Shown here: in pieces, positions 1 to 8,557 of the stretch
How the letters are laid out: each line of letters opens with the position of its first letter
How positions within the stretch are numbered: position 1 is the first letter of the stretch
Assembly (NCBI RefSeq): GCF_014646115.1
Contig: NZ_BMMV01000015.1
Coordinates: 62,001-126,000, forward strand
From: Streptomyces camponoticapitis
GTDB taxonomy: Bacteria; Actinomycetota; Actinomycetes; Streptomycetales; Streptomycetaceae
Direction of reading: 5' to 3'
Length of the DNA stretch: 64,000 nucleotides
The notes under the pieces: model-generated
Databases searched by the model: none
The model's input: the letters and a program-made list of their open reading frames with translations, nothing else
Told to the model about the DNA's origin: nothing
Translations under genes and position numbers: made by a program

Positions 1-711
1 GGCGACCGCGGCGGGTACGGCAACTACCCGACCCACGGCGGCTTCGACCAGATGACCGCGCGTGTCGGCGGTCTGTGGGACGCGCTGCTCGGTGAGGGCC
101 GGCGCTGGTGGATCACCGCGACGTCCGACTCGCACGTGCACTGGACGCGCGGCGGCTCCGACTTCTGGCCGGGCGAGTACAGCAAGACCCACGTGCTGGC
201 GCGCCAGGACTACGCCGACATCATGGACGGTCTGCGCAACGGCCGGATCTGGGTCGGCACCGGCGACCTCATCCGGACCCTGGACGTCACGGCGAGCAAC
301 CGTGGCAACGAGGCGGCCGTCGGCGAGTCGATCACGATCGACAACCGGGGCCGTACGGACGTCGAGATCGAGATCAGGTTCCGCCCGCTGAACGGCGAGA
401 ACGCCAACGGTGACCGTCCCGAGGTGCGTCGTGTCGACCTGATCACCGGCAAGATCACGGGCAAGAGCGACGACCGCGACTCCGACACCAACCCGACCAC
501 CAAGGTCGTGGCGCGGTTCGGCAAGCGCGACTGGCGCAAGCAGGGCGACGAGTACGTCATCAAGCACACCCTGCGCGACGTGGACAGCGACATGTACGCC
601 CGTGTCCGCGGCACCAGCACGGACGAGGCCGAGCCGCTGGCGGACGGCCTGGAGAGCCCGTGGGACGACCTGTGGTTCTACTCGAACCCGGTCTTCGTCA
701 AGGTCCGCTAG
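1..711 (+). CDS. PHP-type phosphoesterase, C-terminal part
   Basis: The frame is open from the first base of the window, so the gene starts upstream and only its last 236 residues are seen, ending at TAG 709-711. The visible part reads like the end of a secreted PHP-domain (polymerase and histidinol phosphatase-like) metal-dependent phosphoesterase. It has a TSDSHVHW segment typical of the late metal-binding Asp-His-His region, then a 'GLRNGRIWVGTGD' stretch and a beta-rich C-terminal domain (about residues 95-236). PHP phosphoesterases hydrolyse phosphate esters with divalent metals; the substrate cannot be read here. The gene converges with the regulator at 775-2715, and a strong hairpin lies between them. 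Confidence 0.6.
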   Translation, partial: GDRGGYGNYPTHGGFDQMTARVGGLWDALLGEGRRWWITATSDSHVHWTRGGSDFWPGEYSKTHVLARQDYADIMDGLRNGRIWVGTGDLIRTLDVTASNRGNEAAVGESITIDNRGRTDVEIEIRFRPLNGENANGDRPEVRRVDLITGKITGKSDDRDSDTNPTTKVVARFGKRDWRKQGDEYVIKHTLRDVDSDMYARVRGTSTDEAEPLADGLESPWDDLWFYSNPVFVKVR

Positions 712-752
712 TCGGCGGAGGCGTCTGACACATCGGTCGCCTGACGGGTTCA

Positions 753-794
753 CCGATCGCCGGACGGGCGGATCTCAGCCCGTCCGGCGATCGG
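753..794. terminator. Bidirectional terminator-like hairpin (17-bp stem)
   Basis: Positions 753-769 are perfectly complementary to 778-794, with an 8-nt loop. It lies between two convergent genes, and the TGA stop of the minus-strand regulator (775-777) falls in the loop. There is no T-tract, as is common for actinomycete terminators. Confidence 0.6.
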
Positions 795-2715
795 CGTCGG
801 GCGAGGCCGGATCCGGCCCGCGCGTCAACCCGTGGAGCCGCAGGGCCAGTTGGATCTCCAGCGAGCGGGCCGGGGAGTTCCAGTCCTGGCCCAGCAGCCG
901 GCCGACCCGTTCCAGCCGCTGCACCACCGTGTTCACATGGACGTGCAGCGCGGTCTTGGTCCGGGTGAGGCTCGCCCCCTCGGCGAAGTACGCGTCGAGC
1001 GTCCCCACCAGGTCGGTGCCGCGCTCGGTGTCGTAGTCGAGTACGGGGCCGAGCGTGGCGTGTACGTAACCGCCGAGGTCCGGCCGGTCGCCCAGCAGGA
1101 CGCCCACGAAGCCGAGGTCGTCGGTCGCCCCGCCGTGCCCGGTGTGGCCCAGTGCGCGCAGGGCGGAGAGACAGCGGCCCGCCTCGGTGTGGGCGGTGGG
1201 CAGTTCTGCGGGGCCGGCGGCCGGGCCCCCGGCGCCGACGGTGACCGGGGAGCCGACCGCCTGGCCGAGTTCGGCGGCGAGCCTGCGCGCGCTGGGCCCG
1301 GGGGTGTCGGTCGGCGCGACCAGCACCACGTGTCCCTGGTGGATACCGGCCAGCCCCTTGCCCGCCTGCGCGTGCCTGGCGGCCACGGCCAGCAGACGGT
1401 GCCGGTCCGCCGTCTCGCTGTCCGCGACGAACACGCAGTGTCTGCGGGCCAGATTGACACCCAGCCGCCGTGCCCGCGCCGACAGCGCGCCCGGATCGCC
1501 GGAGCGCGCGAGCAGGTCGCCGAGCAGTTCACCGCGTACCCGGTCCTCTGCCTCGGCGACCGAGCGGCGCAGCAGCAGAAGCAGCGCCGTGACGACCCCG
1601 GCGCGTTCGAACAGGAGCCGGTCGACGTCCGCGAGGTCCGTGTGCCCGGTGAGGGCGATGCTGCCGAGGAGTTCGGGACCGGCCAGGACTGCGCAGACCC
1701 AGGTGCCGTTCAGGGGGACCGCCCGGCCGCTCGCCCGGGAGGCGGCGACGGCCGGGGCCGGTGGAGCGAGCGACTCGGCCCGGGCGCGGGCGAGTTCGGC
1801 GCCGTCCGCGTCGTGGATGAGGATTCCGCCGTCGAGGATGTCGGCGATGGCCTCGGCCACGTCGTCGGCTCCGCCGCCCCGCAGGACGAGGTCGGTGAGC
1901 TGGTCGTGCGCCTGCTCGGCGCGGCGCATCTCGCCGCTGTGCGTTCTGATCGTCTCCGAGGCCGAGTTGAGGTCGACCAGCGCGGCCCTGGTCTCCTCCA
2001 GCAGCCGCGCGCCGTCGATGGCGATGGCCGCGTGGTCGGCCAGCGAGGAGAGCAGGGCGACCTCCTCGGCGGCGAACTCGCGGGGCGCGCGGTCGGCCGC
2101 GTACAGCACCCCGATGACGCGGGCGCCGACCCGCAGCGGCACCCCGAGAATCGCCCGCAGACCCTCGTCGAGCACGGCGCTGTCGATGGTGGTGGTGTGG
2201 TGGAAGCGGGTGTCGCGCTGGTAGTCGCCGGTGGCGTACGGGCGGGCCGTCTGTGCGACGAGTCCGCCGAGGCCCTCGCCCATCCCGAGCCGCACCTGCT
2301 GGAACGCGGCGGCCACCGACCCGTCGGTCACCCGCATATAGGTGTCGCCGGCGGCTTCGTCGTTGAGGGACAGATACGTGACGTCCGTGCCGAGCAGCAG
2401 CTTGGCCCGGTGGACGATGGCACGCAGCACCGCGTCCAGGTCCCGGAGCGCGGCCAGGTCGCTCGCGGTGTCGAACAGCGCGGTGAGCTGGGCCTCGCGG
2501 CGCCGGTGCTGGCTGAGGGTCCGCCTGATCCGCAGCGCGACATCGGTCGCTTCGGTGATCGCGGCCAGCTCACCGCCCCGCACGCCCGCCTCACGGGCGT
2601 CGGCGGCGGGGCGGGCGAACTCCTCCGTGGGCGCGCCCTGCGCCAGCAGATCGAGCAGCCGGCGCAGGGCGGCCGCGGAGTGCCGGGTGCCTGGAGCTGT
2701 CACGTCGGCGAGCAT
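775..2715 (-). CDS. GAF-domain PucR/CdaR-type transcriptional regulator
   Basis: A 646-residue protein. The start is ATG at 2713-2715, preceded by a strong GGAGGTGATCACC ribosome site. An N-terminal helical region is followed by a GAF-like sensor domain (about residues 70-215, with LLGTDVTYLSLND and ARVIGVLYAADR). A central region and a C-terminal PucR-type helix-turn-helix (about 580-630, LVGTLDAYFAEGASLTRTKTALHVHVNT) complete it. This architecture is typical of actinomycete regulators next to catabolic operons; the ligand is unknown. It is the last gene of a minus-strand series encoding PHB depolymerase, oligomer esterase, 3-hydroxybutyrate dehydrogenase and an MHS transporter, so control of 3-hydroxybutyrate use is inferred. 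The gap to the transporter stop is 65 bp. Confidence 0.8.
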   Translation of the reverse strand: MLADVTAPGTRHSAAALRRLLDLLAQGAPTEEFARPAADAREAGVRGGELAAITEATDVALRIRRTLSQHRRREAQLTALFDTASDLAALRDLDAVLRAIVHRAKLLLGTDVTYLSLNDEAAGDTYMRVTDGSVAAAFQQVRLGMGEGLGGLVAQTARPYATGDYQRDTRFHHTTTIDSAVLDEGLRAILGVPLRVGARVIGVLYAADRAPREFAAEEVALLSSLADHAAIAIDGARLLEETRAALVDLNSASETIRTHSGEMRRAEQAHDQLTDLVLRGGGADDVAEAIADILDGGILIHDADGAELARARAESLAPPAPAVAASRASGRAVPLNGTWVCAVLAGPELLGSIALTGHTDLADVDRLLFERAGVVTALLLLLRRSVAEAEDRVRGELLGDLLARSGDPGALSARARRLGVNLARRHCVFVADSETADRHRLLAVAARHAQAGKGLAGIHQGHVVLVAPTDTPGPSARRLAAELGQAVGSPVTVGAGGPAAGPAELPTAHTEAGRCLSALRALGHTGHGGATDDLGFVGVLLGDRPDLGGYVHATLGPVLDYDTERGTDLVGTLDAYFAEGASLTRTKTALHVHVNTVVQRLERVGRLLGQDWNSPARSLEIQLALRLHGLTRGPDPASPDADRRTG

Positions 2716-2780
2716 ACGGTGATCACCTCCGGGTGGGCATGGGTGCGGCGGCGGGAGTACGGCCCGAGGGCGGGGGCGGG

Positions 2781-4226
2781 TCAGCCGCCGAGCCGGGCCG
2801 AGTCCTTGACGCTCTCGGCGGGGCTGTCGGCCGGGGCCCCCGCGGGCGGCGTGGGAGCGGAACCGACCAGCCCGTCCTTGGTCAGGTCGCGGCCCCGGGT
2901 CTCCTTGGCCACCCACACGGTCACGACGGTGACGAGGGCTGCGGCGCTGAGATAGACGGACACCGGCAGGGACGAGTCGTAGTCCTTGAGCAGTTCGACC
3001 GCGATGAGCGGCGCGAGCGCGCCACCGATGATCGAGGCGAGCTGGGAGCCCATCGAGGCACCGGAGTAGCGGACCTTGGTGTCGAACATCTCGGAGATGA
3101 ACGCCGCCTGCGGTCCGTACATCGCCCCGTGGAACAGCAGGCCGACCGTGACCGCGAGCGCGATGACCGGGAACGACTCGGTGTCCAGCAGGGCGAAGAA
3201 GGCGAACGCCCAGCCCACCATGCCGATCGCGCCGATCTGGGTGACCGGACGGCGGCCCAGCCGGTCGGAGAGCGCGCCCCACAGCGGAATGGTGACGAAG
3301 TGCACCGCCGAGCCGATCAGCACCGCGTTGAGGGCGTCGCTCTTGGGCAGTTCCAGATGCACGGTGACGTAGACGAGCACGAAGGCCGTGAGGATGTAGT
3401 ACGAGACGTTCTCGCCGAACCGGGTGCCGATCGCGACCAGCACCTCGCGCCAGCTCTTGCGGAACACCTGGACGATGGGCGCCTCTTCCCTGACCGCCGG
3501 GACGCCGCTCTTGGCAGCGGTCCCGGCCGCCCGCGCCGCCTCCTCGGCCGCCTTCCGCTGGGCCTCCAGGAAGACCGGCGACTCCTCGACGGAGATACGG
3601 ATCCACAGACCGATCATGACCAGCACGCCGGAGAGCAGGAACGGGATGCGCCAGCCCCAGGCGAGGAACGCCTCGTCGGACTGGATCGCGGCGAGCAGTG
3701 CCAGTACACCGGTGGCCAGCAGGTTCCCGCCGGGGGCACCCGCCTGCGGCCAGGAAGCCCAGAAACCACGGCTCTTGTCGCCGCCGTGCTCGGAGACGAT
3801 CAGAATGGCGCCGCCCCACTCGCCGCCGAGGGCGAAGCCCTGGACGAGTCGGAGCACCGTGAGCAGGATCGGCGCGCCGACGCCGATGGTCGCGTGGGTG
3901 GGCAGCAGGCCCATGGCGAAGGTCGCGCCACCCATCAGCAGGAGGCTGAGCACCAGGAGCTTCTTGCGGCCGATCTTGTCCCCGTAGTGGCCGAAGACGA
4001 TGCCGCCGAGGGGGCGTGCGGCGAAGCCGACGGCGTACGTGAGGAAGGCGAGGAGCGTGCCGACGAGGGGGTCGCTGCTGGGGAAGAACAGGGTGTTGAA
4101 GACCAGCGCGGCGGCGGAGCCGTAGAGGAAGAAGTCGTACCACTCGATGGTGGTGCCGACGAGGCTGGCCGCGACGATGCGGCCGATGTTGCCCCGGCGG
4201 GGCTGTGGAGAGCTGGGGACGCTCAT
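2781..4226 (-). CDS. MHS-family major facilitator transporter (probable 3-hydroxybutyrate/organic acid importer)
   Basis: A 481-residue integral membrane protein with about 12 hydrophobic segments. Metabolite:H+ symporter (MHS) hallmarks are visible: ASLVGTTIEWYDFFLYGSAA near the N-terminus, GHYGDKIGRKK in the first cytoplasmic loop, RLVQGFALGGEWGGA, and GALSDRLGRRP after TM7. MHS transporters import organic acids with protons. The substrate cannot be read from sequence. Its place directly downstream of a 3-hydroxybutyrate dehydrogenase and two PHB/oligomer esterases suggests 3-hydroxybutyrate or short oligomers. The start is ATG at 4224-4226, chosen because the N-terminus MSVPSSPQPRRG leads straight into TM1. 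The last about 30 residues are Pro/Ala-rich. Confidence 0.85.
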   Translation of the reverse strand: MSVPSSPQPRRGNIGRIVAASLVGTTIEWYDFFLYGSAAALVFNTLFFPSSDPLVGTLLAFLTYAVGFAARPLGGIVFGHYGDKIGRKKLLVLSLLLMGGATFAMGLLPTHATIGVGAPILLTVLRLVQGFALGGEWGGAILIVSEHGGDKSRGFWASWPQAGAPGGNLLATGVLALLAAIQSDEAFLAWGWRIPFLLSGVLVMIGLWIRISVEESPVFLEAQRKAAEEAARAAGTAAKSGVPAVREEAPIVQVFRKSWREVLVAIGTRFGENVSYYILTAFVLVYVTVHLELPKSDALNAVLIGSAVHFVTIPLWGALSDRLGRRPVTQIGAIGMVGWAFAFFALLDTESFPVIALAVTVGLLFHGAMYGPQAAFISEMFDTKVRYSGASMGSQLASIIGGALAPLIAVELLKDYDSSLPVSVYLSAAALVTVVTVWVAKETRGRDLTKDGLVGSAPTPPAGAPADSPAESVKDSARLGG

Positions 4227-4363
4227 GGTGGAGTCACCGCGTTTCGTTGGGCGGGCAGGGACGGGGGTGCGGGATGGAGCGAAGCTGGAGCGGGTCGGAC
4301 AGCGGGCCGGCCGGGGTTCAGCCGGTGAGGGTCGGCGACCGCGGGGAGACAGCCGCCGGGGCG

Positions 4364-5161
4364 TCAGCCGGCGCCCCACCCGCCGTCGACGGGCAGGGAA
4401 GAACCGGTGATGTAACCGGTGTTGGGCCCGCAGAGCCAGAGGCACACCGCGGCCACCTCCTCCGGCTCGATCAGCCGTTTGATCGCGGAACGGTCCAGCA
4501 ATACGTCTCTGACGACTTCGTCCGGGGGGATTCCGTGGGCTACCGCCTGGGCGGCGATCTGCCCTTCCACGAGCGGAGTCCGTACGTAGCCGGGGTTGAC
4601 GCAGTTGCTGGTCACGCCGTGCGGGGCGCCTTCGAGAGCGGCCACCTTGCTCAGCCCCTCCAGGCCGTGTTTGGCGGCGACGTAGGCGGACTTGAAGGCG
4701 CTGGCGCGCAGTCCGTGCATGCTGGAGATGTTGACCACGCGGCCCCAGCCGCCCGCGTACATGTGCGGCAGGCAGTGCCGCATCAGCAGGAACGGGGCCG
4801 TGAGCATCACCTTCTGGATCAGCTCGAACCTGTCGGGCGGGAAGTCCTCGATGGCGGCGACGTGTTGCAGCCCGGCGTTGTTGACCAGGATGTCCACCTC
4901 GGCGGGGAGCCGGTCGATCGCCCCGGCGTCGGCGAGGTCCACGGCGTGGCTCACGCCCCCGGTCGCGGCGGCGGCGGACTTGGCCGCGTCGGCGTCGCGG
5001 TCGACGATGTGCACCAGCGCCCCGGCTCCGGCGAGCGCCTCGGCGCAGGCCCGTCCGATGCCGCTGCCGCCACCGGTCACCAGCGCGGTGCGACCGTGGA
5101 GCCGACTGCCGTCCGCGCGCGGTGCGGAGGGGTCGGGGCCTGCGTGACTTGGGCTCTTCAT
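4364..5161 (-). CDS. bdhA: 3-hydroxybutyrate dehydrogenase (SDR family)
   Basis: A 265-residue classical short-chain dehydrogenase. It has the TGGGSGIG nucleotide-binding motif (about residues 30-37), NNAG (about 93-96), a catalytic Ser in NISSMHG, a YxxxK pair in YVAAKHG, and NPGYVRTPLVEGQI. The last two stretches resemble bacterial D-3-hydroxybutyrate dehydrogenases, which oxidise 3-hydroxybutyrate to acetoacetate with NAD+. Family membership is certain; the substrate is inferred from those motifs and from the neighbours (oligomer hydrolase and depolymerase upstream, organic-acid transporter downstream, all on the same strand). The protein ends SSLPVDGGWGAG, as is usual for the family. Start ATG at 5159-5161. 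Confidence 0.8.
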   Translation of the reverse strand: MKSPSHAGPDPSAPRADGSRLHGRTALVTGGGSGIGRACAEALAGAGALVHIVDRDADAAKSAAAATGGVSHAVDLADAGAIDRLPAEVDILVNNAGLQHVAAIEDFPPDRFELIQKVMLTAPFLLMRHCLPHMYAGGWGRVVNISSMHGLRASAFKSAYVAAKHGLEGLSKVAALEGAPHGVTSNCVNPGYVRTPLVEGQIAAQAVAHGIPPDEVVRDVLLDRSAIKRLIEPEEVAAVCLWLCGPNTGYITGSSLPVDGGWGAG

Positions 5162-5204
5162 GGCCGGAACGGTAGAGACACCTGACCGGACATCCCATGT
5201 GACG

Positions 5205-5246
5205 GTTCACCACAGTGGATACCGATCAGGTGTCGCTGTTCACCAC
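5205..5246. promoter_or_regulatory. Paired GTTCACCAC repeats upstream of the dehydrogenase
   Basis: GTTCACCAC occurs at 5205-5213 and again at 5238-5246, a spacing of 33 bp or about three helical turns, 44-85 bp upstream of the dehydrogenase start. Direct repeats on one face of the helix suggest a regulator site. The protein that would bind is not known; the PucR-type regulator of the island is the obvious candidate. Confidence 0.3.
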
Positions 5247-5280
5247 CTGCGTCACCGAGAGCGCCGATCGGCCACTCTAC

Positions 5281-5304
5281 GCGGTCACGCGGTCACGCGG
5301 TCAC
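5281..5304. repeat. Three tandem copies of GCGGTCAC
   Basis: Three perfect contiguous 8-bp units (5281-5288, 5289-5296, 5297-5304). The last unit contains the stop codon of the minus-strand esterase (5301-5303). No function is evident; copy number could vary by slippage. Confidence 0.7.
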
Positions 5305-6797
5305 CCGCCGAGCGGGCACCGGCTGAGCAGCGCGGCCGGATCCGCCCCCTCGGGCATCGGCAGCGTGCGGCTCGAAGGCGGGCGCCGGCCGTCGTCCAGC
5401 CAGCGCTCCAGCGCGGTGACGGCGGAGCGGTGACACGGCACCAGCGGGCGGAGCCGGTCGGGGAAGGTGTCGAAGAGCGAGTCGACGTGCGTACCGCCCT
5501 CGACCCGGTAGTAGCGGTGCAGCGCGCCCCGGCCCTCACGGCGCACCATCTTCGCGTACGCGTCCGAGGTCTTGGAGATGGGCAGCAGCACGTCGAGCGT
5601 GCCGTGGAAGCTGATCAGAGGTTTGCCGATCCGGCCGGTCAGCTCGATCTTCCCGACGGCCTCGCGGACCGTCTTCGGGCGGGCGTCGTAGTCGTAGTCG
5701 GCGTCGCAGGCCGGTGTCCCCGGGGCGCAGAAGGGCGTCCCGGCCTCGGTCGCGCCGTCGTATCCGGGGTCCACTTCCTCGCGGTAGATGCGTTGGGTGA
5801 GATCCCAGTAGTACTGGTGGTGGTACGGCCAGAGGAACTCCGAGCCTGCCGGGAATCCGGCGTCCACGATCTCCCGGTGTGCCGCGCCCGCGCCCGGGCC
5901 ACCGGCCGCCCAGAGGGGATAGGCGCGCAGGGTGGGCGGCAGGAAGGTGAGGGGGTTGGGGTCCTCCGTACGCCAGAGGGTGCCCTCCCAGTCGACGCCG
6001 CCGTCGTACAGCTCGGGGTGTTTCTCCAGCTGCCAGCGCACCAAGTAGCCGCCGTTGGACATGCCCATCGCGAGCGTGCGGGCCACGGGCCGCTGATAGC
6101 GCTGGGCGGTCACCTTCCTGGCCGCGCGGGTGAGTTGGGTGACCCGGCCGTTCCATTCGGCGAGGGCGTCGCCGGGCGCGGAGCCGTCGCGGTGGAAGGC
6201 GGCGCCGGTGTTGCCCTTGTCGGTGGCGGCGAAGGCGTAGCCGCGGGCGAGCACCCAGTCGCCGAAGGCACGGTCGTTGGCGTACTGCTCGCGGACCCCG
6301 GGCGATCCGGCGACGACGAGGCCGCCGTTCCAGCGGTCGGGCAGCCGGATCACGAACTGGGAGTCGTGGTTCCAGCCGTGGGTGGTGTTGGTGGTGGAGG
6401 AGTCGGGGAAGTAGCCGTCGATCTGGATCCCCGGTACGCCGCTCGGGGTGGCGAGATCCTTCGGCGTCAGCCCCGACCAGTCGGCCTCGTCGGTGTGGCC
6501 CGACGCGACGGTGCCCGCGGTGGTCAACTCGTCCAGGCAGGCGGCCCGTTGGTGTTCGGCGCCGGGTACGTCGATCGCGTTCATCCGGGCGCAGTGGCCG
6601 GGGCGCCGGTCGTCGTCCGGGCCGGAGGCCGAGACCGCGGAGGCCGGGATCGCGGGGGCCGAGACCGCCACCATCACGGCCGCCACGGCGACGGACGCGG
6701 CGCGCAGCCGCCCGACGAAGGGCCGCCGTTCAGGCCGAACTGCCGTGACGGGCACGGCCGTCGGGGCGGGTGGGACGTTCTGCGGGACAACTGGCAT
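5301..6797 (-). CDS. Secreted alpha/beta hydrolase, 3-hydroxybutyrate oligomer hydrolase / tannase-feruloyl esterase-like
   Basis: A 498-residue protein starting at ATG 6795-6797 with GGAG nine bases upstream. A long N-terminal region (RRPFVGRLRAASVAVAAVMVAVSAPAIPASA, described rather than delimited) looks like a signal peptide. The hydrolase domain has a GMSNG nucleophile elbow (Ser about 247), a later FHGTLDVLLP segment supplying the acid and EGGTHVDS supplying the His. This organisation fits the D-3-hydroxybutyrate oligomer hydrolase/tannase-like esterases. Placement between a PHB depolymerase gene and a 3-hydroxybutyrate dehydrogenase gene favours cleavage of soluble hydroxybutyrate oligomers outside the cell. 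An aromatic esterase remains possible because the family is mixed. Confidence 0.65.
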   Translation of the reverse strand: MPVVPQNVPPAPTAVPVTAVRPERRPFVGRLRAASVAVAAVMVAVSAPAIPASAVSASGPDDDRRPGHCARMNAIDVPGAEHQRAACLDELTTAGTVASGHTDEADWSGLTPKDLATPSGVPGIQIDGYFPDSSTTNTTHGWNHDSQFVIRLPDRWNGGLVVAGSPGVREQYANDRAFGDWVLARGYAFAATDKGNTGAAFHRDGSAPGDALAEWNGRVTQLTRAARKVTAQRYQRPVARTLAMGMSNGGYLVRWQLEKHPELYDGGVDWEGTLWRTEDPNPLTFLPPTLRAYPLWAAGGPGAGAAHREIVDAGFPAGSEFLWPYHHQYYWDLTQRIYREEVDPGYDGATEAGTPFCAPGTPACDADYDYDARPKTVREAVGKIELTGRIGKPLISFHGTLDVLLPISKTSDAYAKMVRREGRGALHRYYRVEGGTHVDSLFDTFPDRLRPLVPCHRSAVTALERWLDDGRRPPSSRTLPMPEGADPAALLSRCPLGG

Positions 6798-6864
6798 GGG
6801 CCATCACTCCGTTGTAAGGACACGACACGCGACACGTACAGGGCGGCGGGACGCTACCCGCCCG

Positions 6865-8373
6865 TCAGGGGCAGCGAGCATCGGCGAGGACGTAATAACC
6901 CGTCGGGGACTCCTTCAACGTGCGGACGACGAACGTGTTGTTGAGGCCCATGTTCTGGTTCGAACCCTTGGCGTACACGTATCCCCCACTGGTGGTCGCC
7001 CGTCCGGACGGCACATGCTCGTAGTTGCTCGACGTCCAGCAGGTCGCCGTCGCTCCGGTGGTACTGGCCGTGACCTGCGCGGAGCGGGCGCCTTCGACAC
7101 CGTCGGCGCCGTGCGCCGCGACGCTGTACGTGTGCGTGGTCCCGGCGCCCAGGCCGCTGTCGGTGTACCTGGCCTCGGCCGGCCGGCCCACCCGTGTACC
7201 GCCCCGGTAGACCGCGTAGCCGGTCGCGCCGGCCACCGGCTCCCACTCCAGCGCGACGGAGGAGCTGGTCACGCCCGTGGACCGCAGTCCGGCCGGGGCC
7301 GGCAGGCCGCCGGGGTCCGGCGCGGAGGTGTCGAGTCCGAAGAAGCGGGTGACCCAGTGGCTTGAGCAGATCGAGTCGATGAAGTTGGCGGTGCCGGTGG
7401 CCCCGCACTGCTCGGCGCCCGTGCCGGGGTCGACGGGCGTGCCGTGACCGATGTTCGGTACCCGGTTGACCTCGACGGCGACGGTGCCGTCCCCGGCCAG
7501 ATACTCGTCCCGGCGCGTCCCGTTGGGGCCGATGGTGGAGCTGCGGTCGGGCGTCTGGTCGAGGCCGTGCACCTGGGTCCACTGGTCCCGCAGTTCGTCG
7601 GCGTTCCTCGGGACGACGGTGGGATCGTTGTCGCCCTGCCACACGGAGACCCTGGGCCAGGGGCCGGCGTGGCCGGGGTAGGCGTTCCGTGCGCGCTGCG
7701 CCCAGTCCTGCGGCGTACGGTCGACGCCGGGGCTCATGCAGGTGAAGGCGGCGAGGACGTCCGTGGCGCACTCGTAGGGCAGTCCGGCCATCACCGCGCC
7801 GGCCTTGAAGACGTCGGGATACGCGGCGAGCATGACCGCCGTCATGGCACCGCCCGCCGACAGCCCCGTGACATTGACCCGGCCGGCGTCGGCGCCGTAG
7901 GACGACACGGCGTGGGCGACCATCTGCCGGATGGACGCGGCCTCGCCCTGACCGCGCCGGATGTCGGCGGCCTGGAACCAGTTGAAGCACTTGTTGGCGT
8001 TGTTGACCGACGTCGTCTCGGCGAAGAGCAGCAGGAAGCCGTACCGGTCGGCGTAGGTGGTCAGGCCCGAGTTGTCGGCGTAGATCTGGGCGGACTGTGT
8101 GCAGCCGTGCAGCGCGACGACCACGGGCGCGTTCGCCGGCAGGGACGCGGGCCGGTAGACGTACATGTTCAGGCCGCCGGGGTTGGCCCCGAAACTGGTC
8201 ACCCGCTCAAGGGCGACGGCCGCCCGCGCCTCGGGCGCCGGCGGGAGCAGCGCGATTCCGGCGGCCAGGGCGAGGGCGGCGGCGGCGCGCCCGAGGGCGC
8301 GGCGCAGGCGTCCGCGACGTCGTACGTGAGTGGGTGTCGGCTGATCCGGACGGGACGGCGATACGTGGGACAA
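6865..8373 (-). CDS. phaZ: Extracellular poly(3-hydroxybutyrate) depolymerase
   Basis: A 502-residue secreted enzyme. The TTG start at 8371-8373 was chosen because GGAGG lies five bases upstream; another TTG exists at 8389-8391. A signal peptide occupies residues 1 to about 51 (twin-Arg-rich n-region, hydrophobic core, PEARA). The catalytic domain shows the oxyanion segment ALHGCTQS (His 89), a GLSAGG lipase box (Ser 172), QGDNDPTV (Asp 250) and NIGHGTPVD (His 310). A fibronectin type III linker follows (about 357-445), then a C-terminal region (about 447-502, CWTSSNYEHVPSGRA) resembling the polymer-binding domains of such enzymes. It should hydrolyse external PHB to oligomers, feeding the genes downstream. 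Confidence 0.88.
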   Translation of the reverse strand: MSHVSPSRPDQPTPTHVRRRGRLRRALGRAAAALALAAGIALLPPAPEARAAVALERVTSFGANPGGLNMYVYRPASLPANAPVVVALHGCTQSAQIYADNSGLTTYADRYGFLLLFAETTSVNNANKCFNWFQAADIRRGQGEAASIRQMVAHAVSSYGADAGRVNVTGLSAGGAMTAVMLAAYPDVFKAGAVMAGLPYECATDVLAAFTCMSPGVDRTPQDWAQRARNAYPGHAGPWPRVSVWQGDNDPTVVPRNADELRDQWTQVHGLDQTPDRSSTIGPNGTRRDEYLAGDGTVAVEVNRVPNIGHGTPVDPGTGAEQCGATGTANFIDSICSSHWVTRFFGLDTSAPDPGGLPAPAGLRSTGVTSSSVALEWEPVAGATGYAVYRGGTRVGRPAEARYTDSGLGAGTTHTYSVAAHGADGVEGARSAQVTASTTGATATCWTSSNYEHVPSGRATTSGGYVYAKGSNQNMGLNNTFVVRTLKESPTGYYVLADARCP

Positions 8374-8526
8374 CGTGACCTCCGGCGACAAGGGCCCGGC
8401 CGCGTCCCTCGGGGAGGACGGTGGCCGGAGTGGGGTGCGGTCACAGTAGGAGCGCGCGGTCCGTCACGGAATGTGGTGCCGCTCCACAACACGGCTGCCA
8501 CAGGGGGGCCACCACCTGTTGCGAGG

Positions 8527-8542
8527 AGCACCGCGCGGTGCT
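8527..8542. promoter_or_regulatory. Perfect 16-bp palindrome AGCACCGCGCGGTGCT
   Basis: Fully self-complementary, 153 bp upstream of the depolymerase start. It could be an operator for the depolymerase gene or half of a terminator pair with the adjacent hairpin. Confidence 0.4.
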
Positions 8543-8557
8543 AAGGGTGTCCGCGAA

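Noticed and set aside
832..2955. Long plus-strand open frame (about 707 codons) opposite the PucR-type gene
   Set aside because: It is the antisense shadow of a gene with clear GAF and PucR domains; its product is Gly/Arg/Ala/Val-rich with no domain and no ribosome site.
2716..4143. Upstream extension of the PucR-type gene to a 1122-codon frame
   Set aside because: The extra 475 codons are an off-frame reading of the transporter gene; the ATG at 2713-2715 has a strong ribosome site and starts the regulator.
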